A stretch of DNA of 64,000 nt, from contig JAUJPP010000001.1 of assembly GCA_030562195.1 (NCBI GenBank), positions 10,656,472 through 10,720,471 on the forward strand, read 5' to 3'. Under the pieces are notes generated by a model. The model saw only the letters and a list, made by a program, of their open reading frames with translations. It was not told where the DNA came from and ran no database searches. This document shows, piece after piece, positions 26,970 through 39,165 of this stretch. Made by a program: the position numbers and the translations under genes. The stretch is from Nipponacmea schrenckii. Taxonomy: Eukaryota > Mollusca > Gastropoda > Lottiidae. How positions within the stretch are numbered: the stretch's first letter is position 1; every line of letters begins with the position of its first letter.

Positions 26970-28076
26970 TTAATTAGCCAACAGAAGTTGCTGAAGATGA
27001 TTTTGGTAACTGACGTTGTTCTGGTTAAAGCTATCCAATAAACTTTTAGGTAAGTCAGGTGAGAGTGAGGTGGTTGGTGATTGACTTGAGAATACATCAG
27101 GTAAATTTAAACCCAGTGATGATTGAGGTGAAACTTGGTGAGTTGGTGACAGATGAGTTGGTGATTGATGTTGATAAAAATCATTAGGGAATGCAGCACC
27201 AGATGCTGTGGGCGACTGTGCAGAGTATGGGTGAAGTTGTTGTCTATTCTGTGTCATCAACATACGATGTTGTTGATCAATCATAAACTCAACTCTGGGA
27301 TCTCGTGGGGAAAGTGATCTAGGTCTTTGTGGCATGTACTCGCTTGGGCTGGTTTTCTGACGGAAAAAGTTTCCAAATTCTGTTGGTGAAAGTCTGGTTG
27401 GTCTTTTAACGTGGGTCTTTGGCTTAGTGGAACCAAACTTAGTAGCAGCAAATGAAGCAGCAGTAAATTTTGGGGCTACTCGTTCTTTGTGAATATTAAA
27501 ATTGGTATGTGGTACTTGAACAGCTGAGTTGAACAATCCAAGAGAAGGAGATGTTGATGCACTCCAACCACCCGATGAGATTGGTGATGATGGTGATAGA
27601 CTGAGATTACTCAGTGAGGATGACAGAGAATCAATTGGTTTGAAACACTGAGCTTCAGGGTTGAATCCTCTACTAACTATCATGATTTCGCTATCCACTG
27701 GTTCGGGAAGATCTTCTTCCGGTTTCTTCTCGCTGTATAAAATCTTAATCACCCCCTTTTCTCCGATTCTATAAGAGACTTCAGATGGATCAATCCAAAC
27801 TGTGAGCTCAGCAGGTAAAGCATTTTTAATTTCGTCTGTGTCCAAACCGACATTGTAAGCAGCCATGAGAATAACTGGATCGACTTTTTCACCATTAACC
27901 TTCACACATCGGTATCCGGAACCTTTACAGGGCATATCTGGGTACCAATGGCCTTCAAATTTTTTCTTGAGTCCACGCTCTAATTCGTCAGCGAGCATAT
28001 CTACTCGTCGTCGGGGTAATTTACTGTACAGGTAAGATATCACAAAATTTAATGCTACTGAAACTTCAACGTGCAT
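26970..28076 (-). CDS. TOB1: Tob family anti-proliferative protein (BTG/Tob)
   Basis: A complete 368-residue protein in one exon, as in vertebrate Tob genes. Residues 1-115 form the BTG domain: box A region HWYPDMPCKGSGYRCVKVN (43-61) and box B region LPAELTVWIDPSEVSYRIG (87-105). This domain binds the CNOT7/8 (Caf1) deadenylase of CCR4-NOT. Residues 134-147 (VSRGFNPEAQCFKP) resemble a PAM2 motif, which binds the MLLE domain of poly(A)-binding protein. The Tob-specific block KFTAASFAATKFGSTKPK is at 203-220. The rest of the tail is Ser/Pro/Gln-rich with many SP and TP sites, plausible MAP-kinase targets, and ends LLLAN. Expected role: recruiting deadenylase to mRNAs and restraining proliferation, in cytoplasm and nucleus. 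The start has a good context (A at -3, CCAAAATGC). It stands alone, with no close neighbour gene. Confidence 0.97.
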   Translation of the reverse strand: MHVEVSVALNFVISYLYSKLPRRRVDMLADELERGLKKKFEGHWYPDMPCKGSGYRCVKVNGEKVDPVILMAAYNVGLDTDEIKNALPAELTVWIDPSEVSYRIGEKGVIKILYSEKKPEEDLPEPVDSEIMIVSRGFNPEAQCFKPIDSLSSSLSNLSLSPSSPISSGGWSASTSPSLGLFNSAVQVPHTNFNIHKERVAPKFTAASFAATKFGSTKPKTHVKRPTRLSPTEFGNFFRQKTSPSEYMPQRPRSLSPRDPRVEFMIDQQHRMLMTQNRQQLHPYSAQSPTASGAAFPNDFYQHQSPTHLSPTHQVSPQSSLGLNLPDVFSSQSPTTSLSPDLPKSLLDSFNQNNVSYQNHLQQLLLAN

Positions 28077-28226
28077 TTTGGCGGTCGGTGTGTCACTTTA
28101 AAGACTGTTGAATTTGGAAATAATTCAGATAAAACACTTGAGATAATCTAATTCTGGCTTAAAACTTCACCCAAATTATGTTGGACTGTACTTGATAACA
28201 CTAGGTTTCGTTAAACTTTTCAATCA
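28077..28226 (-). other. Probable 5' UTR segment of the Tob exon with upstream splice acceptor
   Basis: Reading the minus strand, ATTATTTTCTATTTCAG ends at 28227. It is a strong pyrimidine-rich acceptor and is followed by 150 nt with no upstream ATG in good context before the Tob start. A 5' UTR intron is therefore likely, with the promoter further right, but no promoter element is identifiable. Confidence 0.4.
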
Positions 28227-28920
28227 CTGAAATAGAAAATAATATTCCATTAAGATCTGTTTTAAGATTTGATAAAAACAAAATGGGCGTTGATAAGCAA
28301 TGGATCCCCGATTGCAAGGTCACACAATTTTATTAAAATTTTTTTCAATGAACCAAATGGTTTATAACATTTAATATCATAAAGAAAATATAAATGTCTT
28401 TTACATGTGAAGTGGGATTACCCCTGGCATGACGTTAGCTTCGCTTCACTGATCAGCGACGGGCTTGATGTAAAAAAGCAATGAATCATCTCAATAAATA
28501 TATCGATATGTCTTAAAGTGTTGACAGTTATTGGTAATAAGATAAAGATGGGTATTATGTCTACTAAACCTTCTCAAAATAAACAGTGACCTTACAGACG
28601 GGGTATAACTTCCGTGTCTCATTTTGGCATGAGTAAATTTCTCCTTTTAACTTAAATAGAATTGGTTACTGATAGACATTCCTATGACCGATGGGTTAAC
28701 AGCGTGCATAAATTGGCAGGGTAGTTAAATTAAAGTGCGATAATGTCAACTTGTTCGTGAATATGCACAGTAGGAATAGGAATTGCAACAACACAGTTTT
28801 ACATGTAGTTCCTTTTTATTCCCGAGGCTAATTTACAATCTCGAGTTTGACAGTTTGGATTTCTTAAGTATTCGTCCCGTGCGTTGTATAGTCAAGTTTC
28901 CTATCCACTTTAGGTAAATA

Positions 28921-28995
28921 ATTATAAGACAGTCATGGTACGTTGACTTGAATTATAAGACAACCATGGTAAGTTGACTTGAATTATAAGACACC
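28921..28995. repeat. Short tandem repeat, 31-bp unit, about 2.4 copies
   Basis: Units of AATTATAAGACAACCATGG followed by a variable TAGCTTGACTTG-like half (for example GTAAGTTGACTTG). A diverged third unit runs on toward 29060. Confidence 0.7.
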
Positions 28996-29060
28996 AATAT
29001 AGTCAAGTCTGGTTCAGTGACATTTGAAGAAAAGACAATGGTGTAACCATGTGTCCTGTA

Positions 29061-32000
29061 TGGTGGACTAAAGGACAGTCGTGTAGTCAACACTAAAATA
29101 ATTAGCTTTCGTTGATTTACACAATTAAATGATATAATAGAAAATCACCTGTGAAACAAGTTGAAAGTTGATGATAGAAAGAAGGTATAGGATGATTCTA
29201 GAGAAAAGAAAAACATGAAATGATAAACAAATGAATGAAGGTATGATTGAATTGTTGAAAAATGAATAAAAATGAAAGACTGAAAAAATGTTTAACAAGA
29301 AGTCTTTTTATTTTATTTTTAGGTTTCTGATAGACATTAAGTTTATATTTTAAATAATTAATATGTGTCTGCTTCAACCTAAAGTTTTTGCATTGTCACA
29401 ATGCCACAACCAAAACATTAAAAATATAAAGTTTAACAACAATACTTATGGTTAGTTTGTCGTGCCTGAAAACAAATATTTTGTATTAAGAAATCAATTT
29501 AAAGATTAAATATTTAAAACTAATGGCCTTCTTTTAGCTGATGATAAAAACAAACCTTGTAGCCCGCTATCCGGGTTTGAAAATTGTGTTGGTCACCGTC
29601 TGGAAAGCAAAATATCGCAGACAAAATGAGAAGGTTTACCTATTGAATCAAGTATGAGAAATAGAAGCACACGTAAGCCGAGGGTTATTGCAGCTAGGAA
29701 ACATTTCATCTACAATGGTTACTAACAAATACAAACCAAACTGGAACCTTAGACAGGAAGTGAACCTTTGTTTCAGCCCTTGAAAAGTGACCTCAATCCA
29801 GTCAAAACCTCGATGATGAATGGCCATTATACAGAGACTTTATGGAAACCAACACCCACAATAAAAATGAAGCAGACCGAATGGAAAGTTTACCTTGTTT
29901 AATAAGACCCACTCAGACAATCTTATCTGATTCAATCTCTTTCCATAATAAAAGACCGTCCAGAACTGACATGGAAACTCCTTAAATACTTATCTTGAAG
30001 AGTACGACCTGATACTTTGAATGTTATAGACTAAATAGTGAATAGTAATTAAAGTATATCAAATGTCAAACGGTTCGAATTGGTGAAGCTCACATAATAT
30101 CATCATTATGCCAGAGAAGAGTGTAGAATCTTCATGCAGTAGAAATGTCAAGGTTTAATCAGAATGCCAATTCTGTAGTTTCAAGGGCAATCAAAGATAT
30201 ATGTGCCAGCCTTCCTCCTGGTAACTCAGTAAATATTTGTTATCTTGTCTCTATATTTCTGTATTCCAATAATAAATTTGCAGTATATTGATTGTTGTCT
30301 TCTTTATCAATCTATTTGTGAAAATTAAGTAGAATATTTGTATTAATGTACAGTAAACAAATTGTTCTATATGATTGCCCTTAAAAGTGTCAATATTTTT
30401 TCATTGTCAAATGTTGTTATATGAACTTTCCAGCCAAAAGAAACTGTAGAAATTGGCTACAATGTGAAATGAAGGTGAATTGAGGACCAACAAAGTTAAA
30501 CATTCACTAAGTTTACTCACCTATCGTTAATCAATTCTACCAAACAAGTGCCAACTATTTTTCATCGATATGCTTACCTTACACAAACACCCACTGTCAG
30601 GCAAACTCGCTTAACCCACTAGACTTATAACAAAATAAATCTTCCCTACCCAAATGGCCTTCTTTATCCAATACAACTTGATTTTTACCTATCTTGTAAT
30701 CTTGATAACCTACTAAAAAACTTTATTATATTGACAAAAATGAAGTCGAAACTAAGATAAGTTCAAAATGACAAAAAATAGTGTATAAAACCTTATTCTA
30801 TGACATGACCATTTCATTAAAAAAGGAATAAATTATAGAACATATTATAATAAGTTACGCTCGAAATAGAAAATATTAATTGAATTCTGTTACAATAATT
30901 ATAATATATGAGTATCATCTTCTATATTAAAAATAATATAAAGATACGTTCTACCAACTCCAACAAACAGAATGAAATGATACGTAAGAAGAAATACAAG
31001 TGCCCTCAGTCACCACATAAGCAAACAGATAGATATAAATACTTATATCAAGGCAAATCTCAGTGACATCATGCAGGTCATGTAGCTCAACGAAACTTAT
31101 TTAACCGTTCTGTCAGTCGAAGGCCTTGCTTTATTGCTTAATACGTTTAAGGTGTTATTCTAAACCCACAAATGTGAAATGAGACGCTCAACGCGATACA
31201 CTGACAAGATGAAAAGAAGCTGACTTAATTCCACAGTTCCGAAGGACAATTGTGGTAAACCAAAGCTTAAACTCGTTAAGTGAATCCGCAAATGTCATCC
31301 TCTATTTTTTATTTCATGGTTTCCTCATTATGATACACTTGGTTCATAATTCACTCCGATATTATACGGCGATTTACATAACAGTATTCAGTGACATCTG
31401 TTTCAGAATTTTTTTAGATTGAAGTTTCAGATATTTTCAAATTCAGTTTATTGATAAAAGAATGAAACTTAAACGTCATTTTAAAAAGTCACATTGACGT
31501 AAACACCAATGGATATTGTTATATTGAGGTTGATCATCAAATCTGTACATGTCTATAAGTAATAGGGTATTTTGTTGGAATACCCATAATAACTGAATGA
31601 ATATGATTCCTGTAAGTCTATTTTAAATCAACCTAATCGTCTAAATCGATGAAACATTCCTTGGGAAAAGCCATTTAATCCACATTTATGCATTAAAAAA
31701 CCCCAAAACCACTTATATAGTGAATATTATATAGTGAATATATATCATATAAACACATGCAGGTCCCGGTCAAACTTGCAACGTGACATACACACTTCAA
31801 TAAATAAGATTACATAAAGAAGATGTATAATGTAATCCAGAATAGGTTTTGTGCTCTCTTTAAGCAAGCAATTAAACCTAATTTCAAATTTGCCACATCA
31901 AGGTAATCCAAAGGCAATGAACAATATTGTTTAAGTTCCGATCTTTCTTTCTGAAAATGGTGAAGCATTTAATATATTTAAGTTAGAACATTCTCTTCAT

Positions 32001-32394
32001 GCAAGTTTTTAGAGAACAGTACCAAAGTTGACAAGAGGAAACAGAAATCGAAAATTCTGCGCCCGCATAAAAGCTGAAAAATATTTGAAGAAAATTCCTT
32101 ACCATATGTCGCATATGTTTACGGTGTTATGGATAAAATGGATATTATAATAGACATATTATAGGATATATATATGTTATTATTGAATCGATAAATTCCT
32201 TACAGCCACTATCCTATTAAAATTATTATTATTGTTATTTCAAATAACGTCGAATATACAAGCCGGTAAATTTCCTTTTCATTACACCTACGCTTTAGGC
32301 GAAAGTTATAAAACTTTATGAAATAATATTAAATGTTATTTTAAACTAGTCTATATCATACTTAGCGTACCAGACAATATGTAAAATCATAATT
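29061..32394. other. Non-coding stretch, no gene recognised
   Basis: AT-rich sequence upstream of the Tob gene. It could hold Tob promoter or enhancer elements, but nothing specific can be assigned by eye. Confidence 0.35.
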
Positions 32395-32720
32395 TGTTGG
32401 TTTCACGAAACCATTCTCGATATACTGAAATTGGATAACAAATCATTTTCGATTTGATGAGCTTAGATACCAGATATTCTCAATAGCATCTATCCTCGGC
32501 GTACTGAACGATACCAAATCATGCCCAGTGCAATGGACCTAGATAGCAAACCATTCTCGATATTCCGAGCTTAGCTACCAAATTAATTTCAATATGATGA
32601 ACTTACATTAATGAAATTGACATAAAGTGTGTTTGATGTCCATGTTATGAACTGAAAGGGAACGAAAGTAGATTCCAAATCATTCTGAATGTAATGAAAT
32701 TAGATTCCAAATCATTCTGT
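32395..32720. repeat. Degenerate tandem repeat, roughly 50-bp units
   Basis: Recurring pieces ACCAAATCATTCTCGATAT and GAGCTTAGATACCA are spaced at about 45-60 bp. The units are strongly diverged, suggesting an old array. Confidence 0.5.
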
Positions 32721-35569
32721 AGGAATAAATTATCGTTATATTATTTCAAAACTAATGATTGATAACCTACAGTTTAAATTAAGTTAATCTCTTAAGATAA
32801 TTTGAAGACGATAAGGCAAATAAAGTAAGACATTGTATTAAACGAAGTTAATTTGGTCTGCTTAATGTAAGGCTTGTTTGTAAGGAACTTTGCAGTAACC
32901 TTTACCCCAAGTCTTCTTTTAATGTTAAAAAAGGCTATAAATTTAAACCGTTTAGGTATGAAAACCGTACTTTTTTTTTAATTCTTGAAGATCAAAAAAA
33001 TAAAGTCACGTCCTTAAGTGTAATAAATCATAAGTATTTTAGTTAAAAAGAACTCTATATGTTATTATTGGCTTTAAATCAACAGTTTTTATTATACATT
33101 AGTTATAATTCAATAGTCACCCATTTATTCATGTTTTATTTATTATATAGAAATCAATATGTTTCATCAATTCTTACTTATATATTATATATAACAGCCT
33201 TGCGTTCGTGACGTCAATGCGCGTTTAATTTTAATCACTAATGATAACTAATTATGGTTTTCTTAACTAGAGAGTTGCAACATACCAAGTAGAACAGATG
33301 TTTATATATGTCTTATCCACGTTGAATCATATCTGTATACTGCAATAAATTGATGAATAAATGGAGAAATGATTGAAAAAATGGATGAATGATTAATATA
33401 GGGGAAAAATGAATGGATGAATAGGCCTTCATGAATAAAATAATAAAGGACAAAAATGTAAAATATGTATGAATTCCACTAACAAGGGTTGCAAATGAGT
33501 TCAAGTTTTGCTTTATTGTAATATTGTAATAAGGTTTGTGTCCGTTAATCCATGTTTCTCTGTAAGGAAACGTTTTGATTGTTTGTAAAGGTAACAGCTG
33601 TGACTAAGGGAAGCTTGGTAAACGTGTTAATTAAGTGATAAGAAAACATATGTATGATATATTCATCACAGTCCTCTGGTTGTTAACATGTTTTAATTGA
33701 AATATGGTACCTTGGGCATATCACATGACAAGTGGTCAAGTACATTATTTCAAATGATTTGATCAATATGAACATTCAAATGGAATTAATCTACAGAGGC
33801 TGCTTAGCAAATTTTACTATTTATTTTAACGCAACTAAGACAATTTTACAAATAAATCTATCCGATTTCGTTCCACATTGAAAGAAGTGTAATAAATTAA
33901 ACACTTAGTTAAATTGTCACATTTCGCAATAAGGAGAAATTAACAAGGAAAACAACTGTAACACGTCCCTGGTGTTATCAGATGCATCGTATCAATGAAA
34001 CACAGTATTCAACAAAAGCGATCCTTAAGTTGTGATATTGCTCAAGATTATTCAACTCGAATACGCTATACCTTATAGTATTTTGCGGTTGAGATGGCAA
34101 TCATGTAATGCTTAGAGATTGGTTTAAACCACTAAATTGCTACTATAGATCCCAATTATAACATGTAAATTAACCTGTCTGGTAAATGTCATTGATATCT
34201 AAACAGCATCATAAAAACCTTTATTCACAAATATTCCATGGGATTATAATATGTAAAACAATATATTTTCTTCTGGCATCAAGCCCAGTATAGAAATTTG
34301 TGACGCACATGGAACGTAATTGCCAGTAAATTGACTCGAACTCATCGCAAACCCTTGTATGGTTGAAGGAATAGAAATAGAAAGTCTTCAGAATAAAAAA
34401 AAGTAATGGTATAATATTTGAAAATACATAGAGTGAAGAGAAAAAATTGAAAAGGTATGGAGATGAGATATTGGATACAAGTCAAGAATCCTAACCATAT
34501 GGCATTTAGTCAAACCAATTTGTATGCAAACATTCGTCTGCTAAAAAGCGCGACAAACAGCAAAAATATATAAAAAATGAACAAACCTTTATAAATTTCA
34601 TAAATATTCCACTAAACAGAAAACTTAATCCTTGGTGACTGTAATGATGAATGTCCTTGTATGTAAAAAGGAATGTTTTGGTTCTAACATCTAAGCTCCG
34701 AGTTAAAGCAAGTTTCTACTATCAAGGTTCTTCTTGATTATTGTGTAGGCAGAGTGAAGGTTAATATAAACCTCGATCTCATTAATATTCATGAGTGTCG
34801 TGATATATCCGTTAAGCTCTACGTTTAATATCACAAGCTTATTTTATGTATTTGGCAAAACCAATGTTTTTAATTTAAATAGATTTGTTCAACCAAAACG
34901 ATTCAATCACGGACGTTTTTTCCAATGTATATAATTGATACAAAATGCCCGCACTATATTTTAAGCGGAATGATTCAATCAGTAAAAAGGAATTCATTCA
35001 CTACTTGCGTACTATCCTTGTTTGTTAAAGTAAATCAGCTGGCTCAACTACTAACGTCAGAGAAGCGGTCGATATTTTGCGATAATGGAATATAGGCCCG
35101 GCATGTGTTAAACAGCTCTTATTATTGATAAGTTTAGAATGTACGTAAATAGACTCCTACCCATAGAAATTAGTCAAAAGTACTATTATTATTTCAGATG
35201 ATATCTGAATTTAACTGTCGTCATTCCACAAATAATTTGTCATGACAATTATGATTCCAAATATGGAAACCAATGTTTAGATTCCTTTTATTCTCATATA
35301 TTACCATTATTTTTCAACATTGTTACTGCTCCTTGCTATTTTCATGAAAGATTTGGGTGTTGGGAGTGAAATACGTTGATAACTGGCACACGATTTAACC
35401 CGTTTCATTTTCCAGATACTTGATTGGTTAACTGCATGTCACAAAAAAAAAAAAAATGCGTTACGATGTTTCATTTGACAGAACAAGTTGGGTACGATAA
35501 CATTATCAGAAACTTTTTGGGTATAACTTCTATTTAATTTATCAAAACCAGGATTTGTATAATAACCTG
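32721..35569. other. Non-coding stretch, no gene recognised
   Basis: No supportable ORF. A GATGAAT-rich patch near 33340-33425 creates the minus-strand open frame at 33313-33504. A TGACGTCA palindrome lies at 33209-33216. Confidence 0.35.
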
Positions 35570-36850
35570 TACAGAAACAAGGGTTGTAAGACAACCTTGA
35601 CAGGAATAAAACGAGAGTAATACGATAACTTGAAACAGAAGCAACATTGGTGTGATAACCTCTGTTAATTTACCAGAAAAATGATTGACATACTAACCTC
35701 TGTTTAATTTTAAAAACAAGAGTGCTACGATATCCTGTAACAGAAAAAAGCTTGGTATGATATCCTGTAACAGAAGCTAGAGTTCTACGATATCATGTTA
35801 GAGAAACAAGATTGGTATGATATCCTGAAACAGAAGCAAGAGTTCTACGATATCCTGTTAGAGAAACAAGATTGGTATGATATCCTTAACAGAAGCAAGG
35901 CTTCTACGATATCCTGTACAGAATCAAGATTGGTATGATATCCTGTAACAGAAGCAAGAGTGGTACGATATCCTGTAACTGAAACAAGATTGGCATGATA
36001 TCTTGTAACATAAGCAAGAGTTCTACGATATCCTGTAACAGAAACAAGATTGGTATGATAACCTTTAATAAAAAGATTGGTATTATAACCTTTTGTAACA
36101 GAAACAAGACTAGTTTGAGTAATGCGATAACTTAAACAGAAACACAATTGGTATGATAACCTCTACTTCATTTTACAGAAACAAAAGTTTTATACAGTAA
36201 TGAGAGTGACCCGATAACTTTTTACATTTTACAGCAAAAAAGATCAAACCTTTTGTTTTTCAGGAACATGAACAACCGTTGATATTTAACAGAAACAAGA
36301 TTAACCTTTGTCGTCTTAGAGAGAAACTAGATTAAATATTTTTTATTTTTTCAGAAAAATGATAAACGTTTTTTCATTTTACACAAACAAGATTAACCTT
36401 TTCATTTTACAGAGAAACAAGATTAATAATTTTTGATTTTTTTCAGAAACTTTATTAACCTTTTTTCATTTTACAGAAACAAGATTAACCTTTTTCATAT
36501 GACAGAAACTAGATTTAATCATTTTCATTTTACACAAACAAGATTAACCTTTTTTTTGAATTTACAGAAACAAAAGTTATACACAGAAATGAGAGTGACC
36601 CGATAACTTTTTACATTCTACAGAAAAAAGATTAAACCATTGCGTTTTACAGAAACATAATTAACCTTCTTCATTTTACAGAAACAGGATTAACCTTTTT
36701 CATTTTACAGAGAAACAAGATTAAACCTATTTTTGATTTTTTCAGAAACAAGATTTAATCATTTTCATGTTACAGAAACAAGATTTAATCATTTTCACGT
36801 CACAGAAACAGGAGTGGTACGATAATCTCTGTTTCATTTTACAAAATAAG
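35570..36850. repeat. Compound minisatellite, about 29-30-bp units in two sub-blocks
   Basis: The first block (about 35570-36190) repeats GATATCCTGTAACAGAAAC plus AAGATTGGTAT or AAGAGTTCTAC, so two 29-bp variants alternate. The second block (about 36230-36850) repeats TTCATTTTACAGAAACAAG ATTAACC. Both share ACAGAAACAAGAT and probably evolved from one unit. Minus-strand frames at 35845-36147 are periodic artefacts. Confidence 0.8.
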
Positions 36851-37048
36851 ATTTAACTTGTATTTCATTTTACGATTTTCTAAGATTGATTCGTTAATCT
36901 GTATCAATTGGCACAAAAAATATCGGTATGGTAATCTCTGTTAAATTTCAAATTTTCTGACCTAAAATAGAACCAAAAGTGATCAATGACTAAGGTCTTG
37001 AACCGGGAGCAATACAATCTGACAGAATCAACTTCCGTTTCTTCCCAG

Positions 37049-37301
37049 CATTACGTCAATGAAACAAAACTGGCGTCTCAAGGACATCTCTGTGAGGTTA
37101 TTGATAAATCTAGCAAGAGAAAATAATGTAGTGAGTTTAAGGCAATTCCGGTTGCTGTCAATTAGATACGGTAAACCACACGTGAAATTGAATTCTTACC
37201 GAGTTTCAAGTGAAATTATTGATAGTTTCTATAGTACAACTGGTCCCATACGAGACATTCAAGTCGTAATGAAGCGTAGGCGTCAAAGAAAATATTTATA
37301 A
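37049..37301 (+). CDS. Candidate terminal coding exon, product not recognised
   Basis: A strong acceptor (CTTCCGTTTCTTCCCAG, ending at 37048) leads into an open frame of about 84 codons with ordinary protein composition: repeated hydrophobic/charged alternation, a basic end KRRRQRKYL, no low complexity. It ends at TAA (37301), and AATAAA follows about 265 nt later near 37566. The frame begins with one base of a split codon, so the preceding exon should end in phase 2. No such exon was found. The first ATG in frame (37059) would alternatively give an 80-residue protein. It sits between two large tandem arrays, which argues for caution. No family similarity is recognised. Confidence 0.28.
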
Positions 37302-37670
37302 TATTTAAAATCAGGTACGTTTTACTGACAGACTTGTTGTTTTCCAGTCACAGCCATTTGAGCTGAATGTTTTTCACCAGGTTTTGGTGAATTAGGAATC
37401 GGAAACGTCGGAGTTGGGCAAAAAGATGCTATTATAATCCTCCTAACAAGACAATTGCTATAAAACTCTCTTTAATGAAACAAGGTAATTGTGAACACAC
37501 TACATCGATTACCATTATAGCTAACATTGTTCATTTAATTAATGTCAATTTCACTTCTCACTGACAATAAACAGTTTATCTCTCAAATACTCATAAAACA
37601 TTCTCCCCTTCTATCTAAAAAATGTTGAAATAACAAAACCGATAATATTCTTTGGCCTATATAGTGTATA

Positions 37671-39165
37671 CAATCTGATCCTACCTCAAACAGTGGAAGG
37701 TTGTACAATCTGATGCTCCCTTAAACAGTAGAAGGTTGTACAATCTGATCCTAGCTTAAACAGTGGAAGGTTGTGAAATCTGATCCTACCTTAAACAGTG
37801 GAAGGTTGCACTATCTGATCCTACCTTAAACAGTGGAAGGTTGCACTATCTGATCCTACCTTAAACAGTGGAAGGTTGCACAATCTGATCCTCCGTTAAA
37901 TAGTGGAAGTTTTTGCAATCTGATCCTACCTTAAACAGTGGAGGGTTGCACAATCTGATCCTACCTTAAACAGTAGAAGGTTGTACAATCTGATCCTACC
38001 TTGAGCAGTGGAAGGTTGTACAATTCGACCCTACCTTAAACAGTGGAAGGTTGTACAATCTGATCCTACCTTAAACAGTGGAAGGTTGTACAATCTGATC
38101 CTACCTTAAACAGTAGAAGGTTGTACAATCTGACCCTACCTTAAACAGTGGAGGTTGCACAATCTGATCCTACCTTAAACAGTGGAAGGTTGCACAATCT
38201 GATCCTACCTTAAACAGTAGAAGGTTGCACAATCTGATCCTACCTTAAACAGTAGAAGGTTGTGCAGTCTGATTTTAACTTAAACAATGGAAGGTTGTAC
38301 AATCTGATCCTACCTTAAACAGTAGACGGTTGTACAATCTGACCCTACCTTAAACAGTGGAATGTTGCACAATCTGGTCCTACCTTAAACAGTGGAAGGT
38401 TGTGCAATCTGATCCTACCTTAAACAGTAGAAGGTTGTACAATCTGACCCTACCTTAAACAGTGGAGGTTGCACAATCTGATCCTACCTTAAACAGTGGA
38501 AGGTTGCACAATCTGATCCTACCTTAAACAGTGGAAGGTTGTGCAATCTTATTCTACCTTAAACAGTAGAAGGTTGTACAATCTGACCCTACCTTAAACA
38601 GTGGGAGGTTGTGCAATCTTATTCTACCTTAAACAGTAGAAGGTTGTGCAATCTGATCCTACCTTAAACAGTAGAAGGTTGTGCAATCTGATCCTACCTT
38701 AAACAGTAGAAGGTTGTACAATCTGATCCTACCTTAAACAGTGGAAGGTTGCACAGTCTGATCCTACCTTAAACAGTGGAAGGTTGTACAATCTGATCCT
38801 ACCTTAAACAGTGGAAGGTTGCACAATCTGATCCTACCTTAAACAGTGGAAGGTTGTACAACCAGATCCTATCTTAAACAGTGGAAGGTTGCACAATCTG
38901 ATCCTACGTTAAACGGTGGAAGGTTGTACAATCTGATCCTACCTTAAACATTAGAAGGTTGTACAATCTGATCCTACCTTAAACAGTGGAAGGTTGTACA
39001 ATCTGATGCTACCTTTAATAGTGGAAGGTTGTACATTCTGATCCTACCTTAAACAGTGGAAGGTTGTATAATCTGATCCTACCTTAAACAGTGGAAGGTT
39101 GTACAATCTGATGATACCTTTAATAGTGGAAGGTTGTACAATCTGATCCTACCTTAAACAGTGGA
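37671..39165. repeat. 35-bp satellite array, about 43 copies
   Basis: Head-to-tail units of CAATCTGATCCTACCTTAAA followed by CAGTGGAAGGTTGTA. Variation is limited to a few positions (GTGGAAGG/GTAGAAGG, TTGTACAA/TTGCACAA/TTGTGCAA). Local runs of the same variants suggest recent homogenisation. No spacer sequences separate the units, so this is a satellite and not a CRISPR-like array. Confidence 0.97.

Noticed and set aside
35845..36147. Overlapping minus-strand frames of 100 and 67 codons
   Set aside because: Periodic translations of the 29-bp minisatellite.
37671..39165. CRISPR-like array
   Set aside because: The 35-bp units are directly adjacent without unique spacers, and the genome is eukaryotic. 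This is a satellite.
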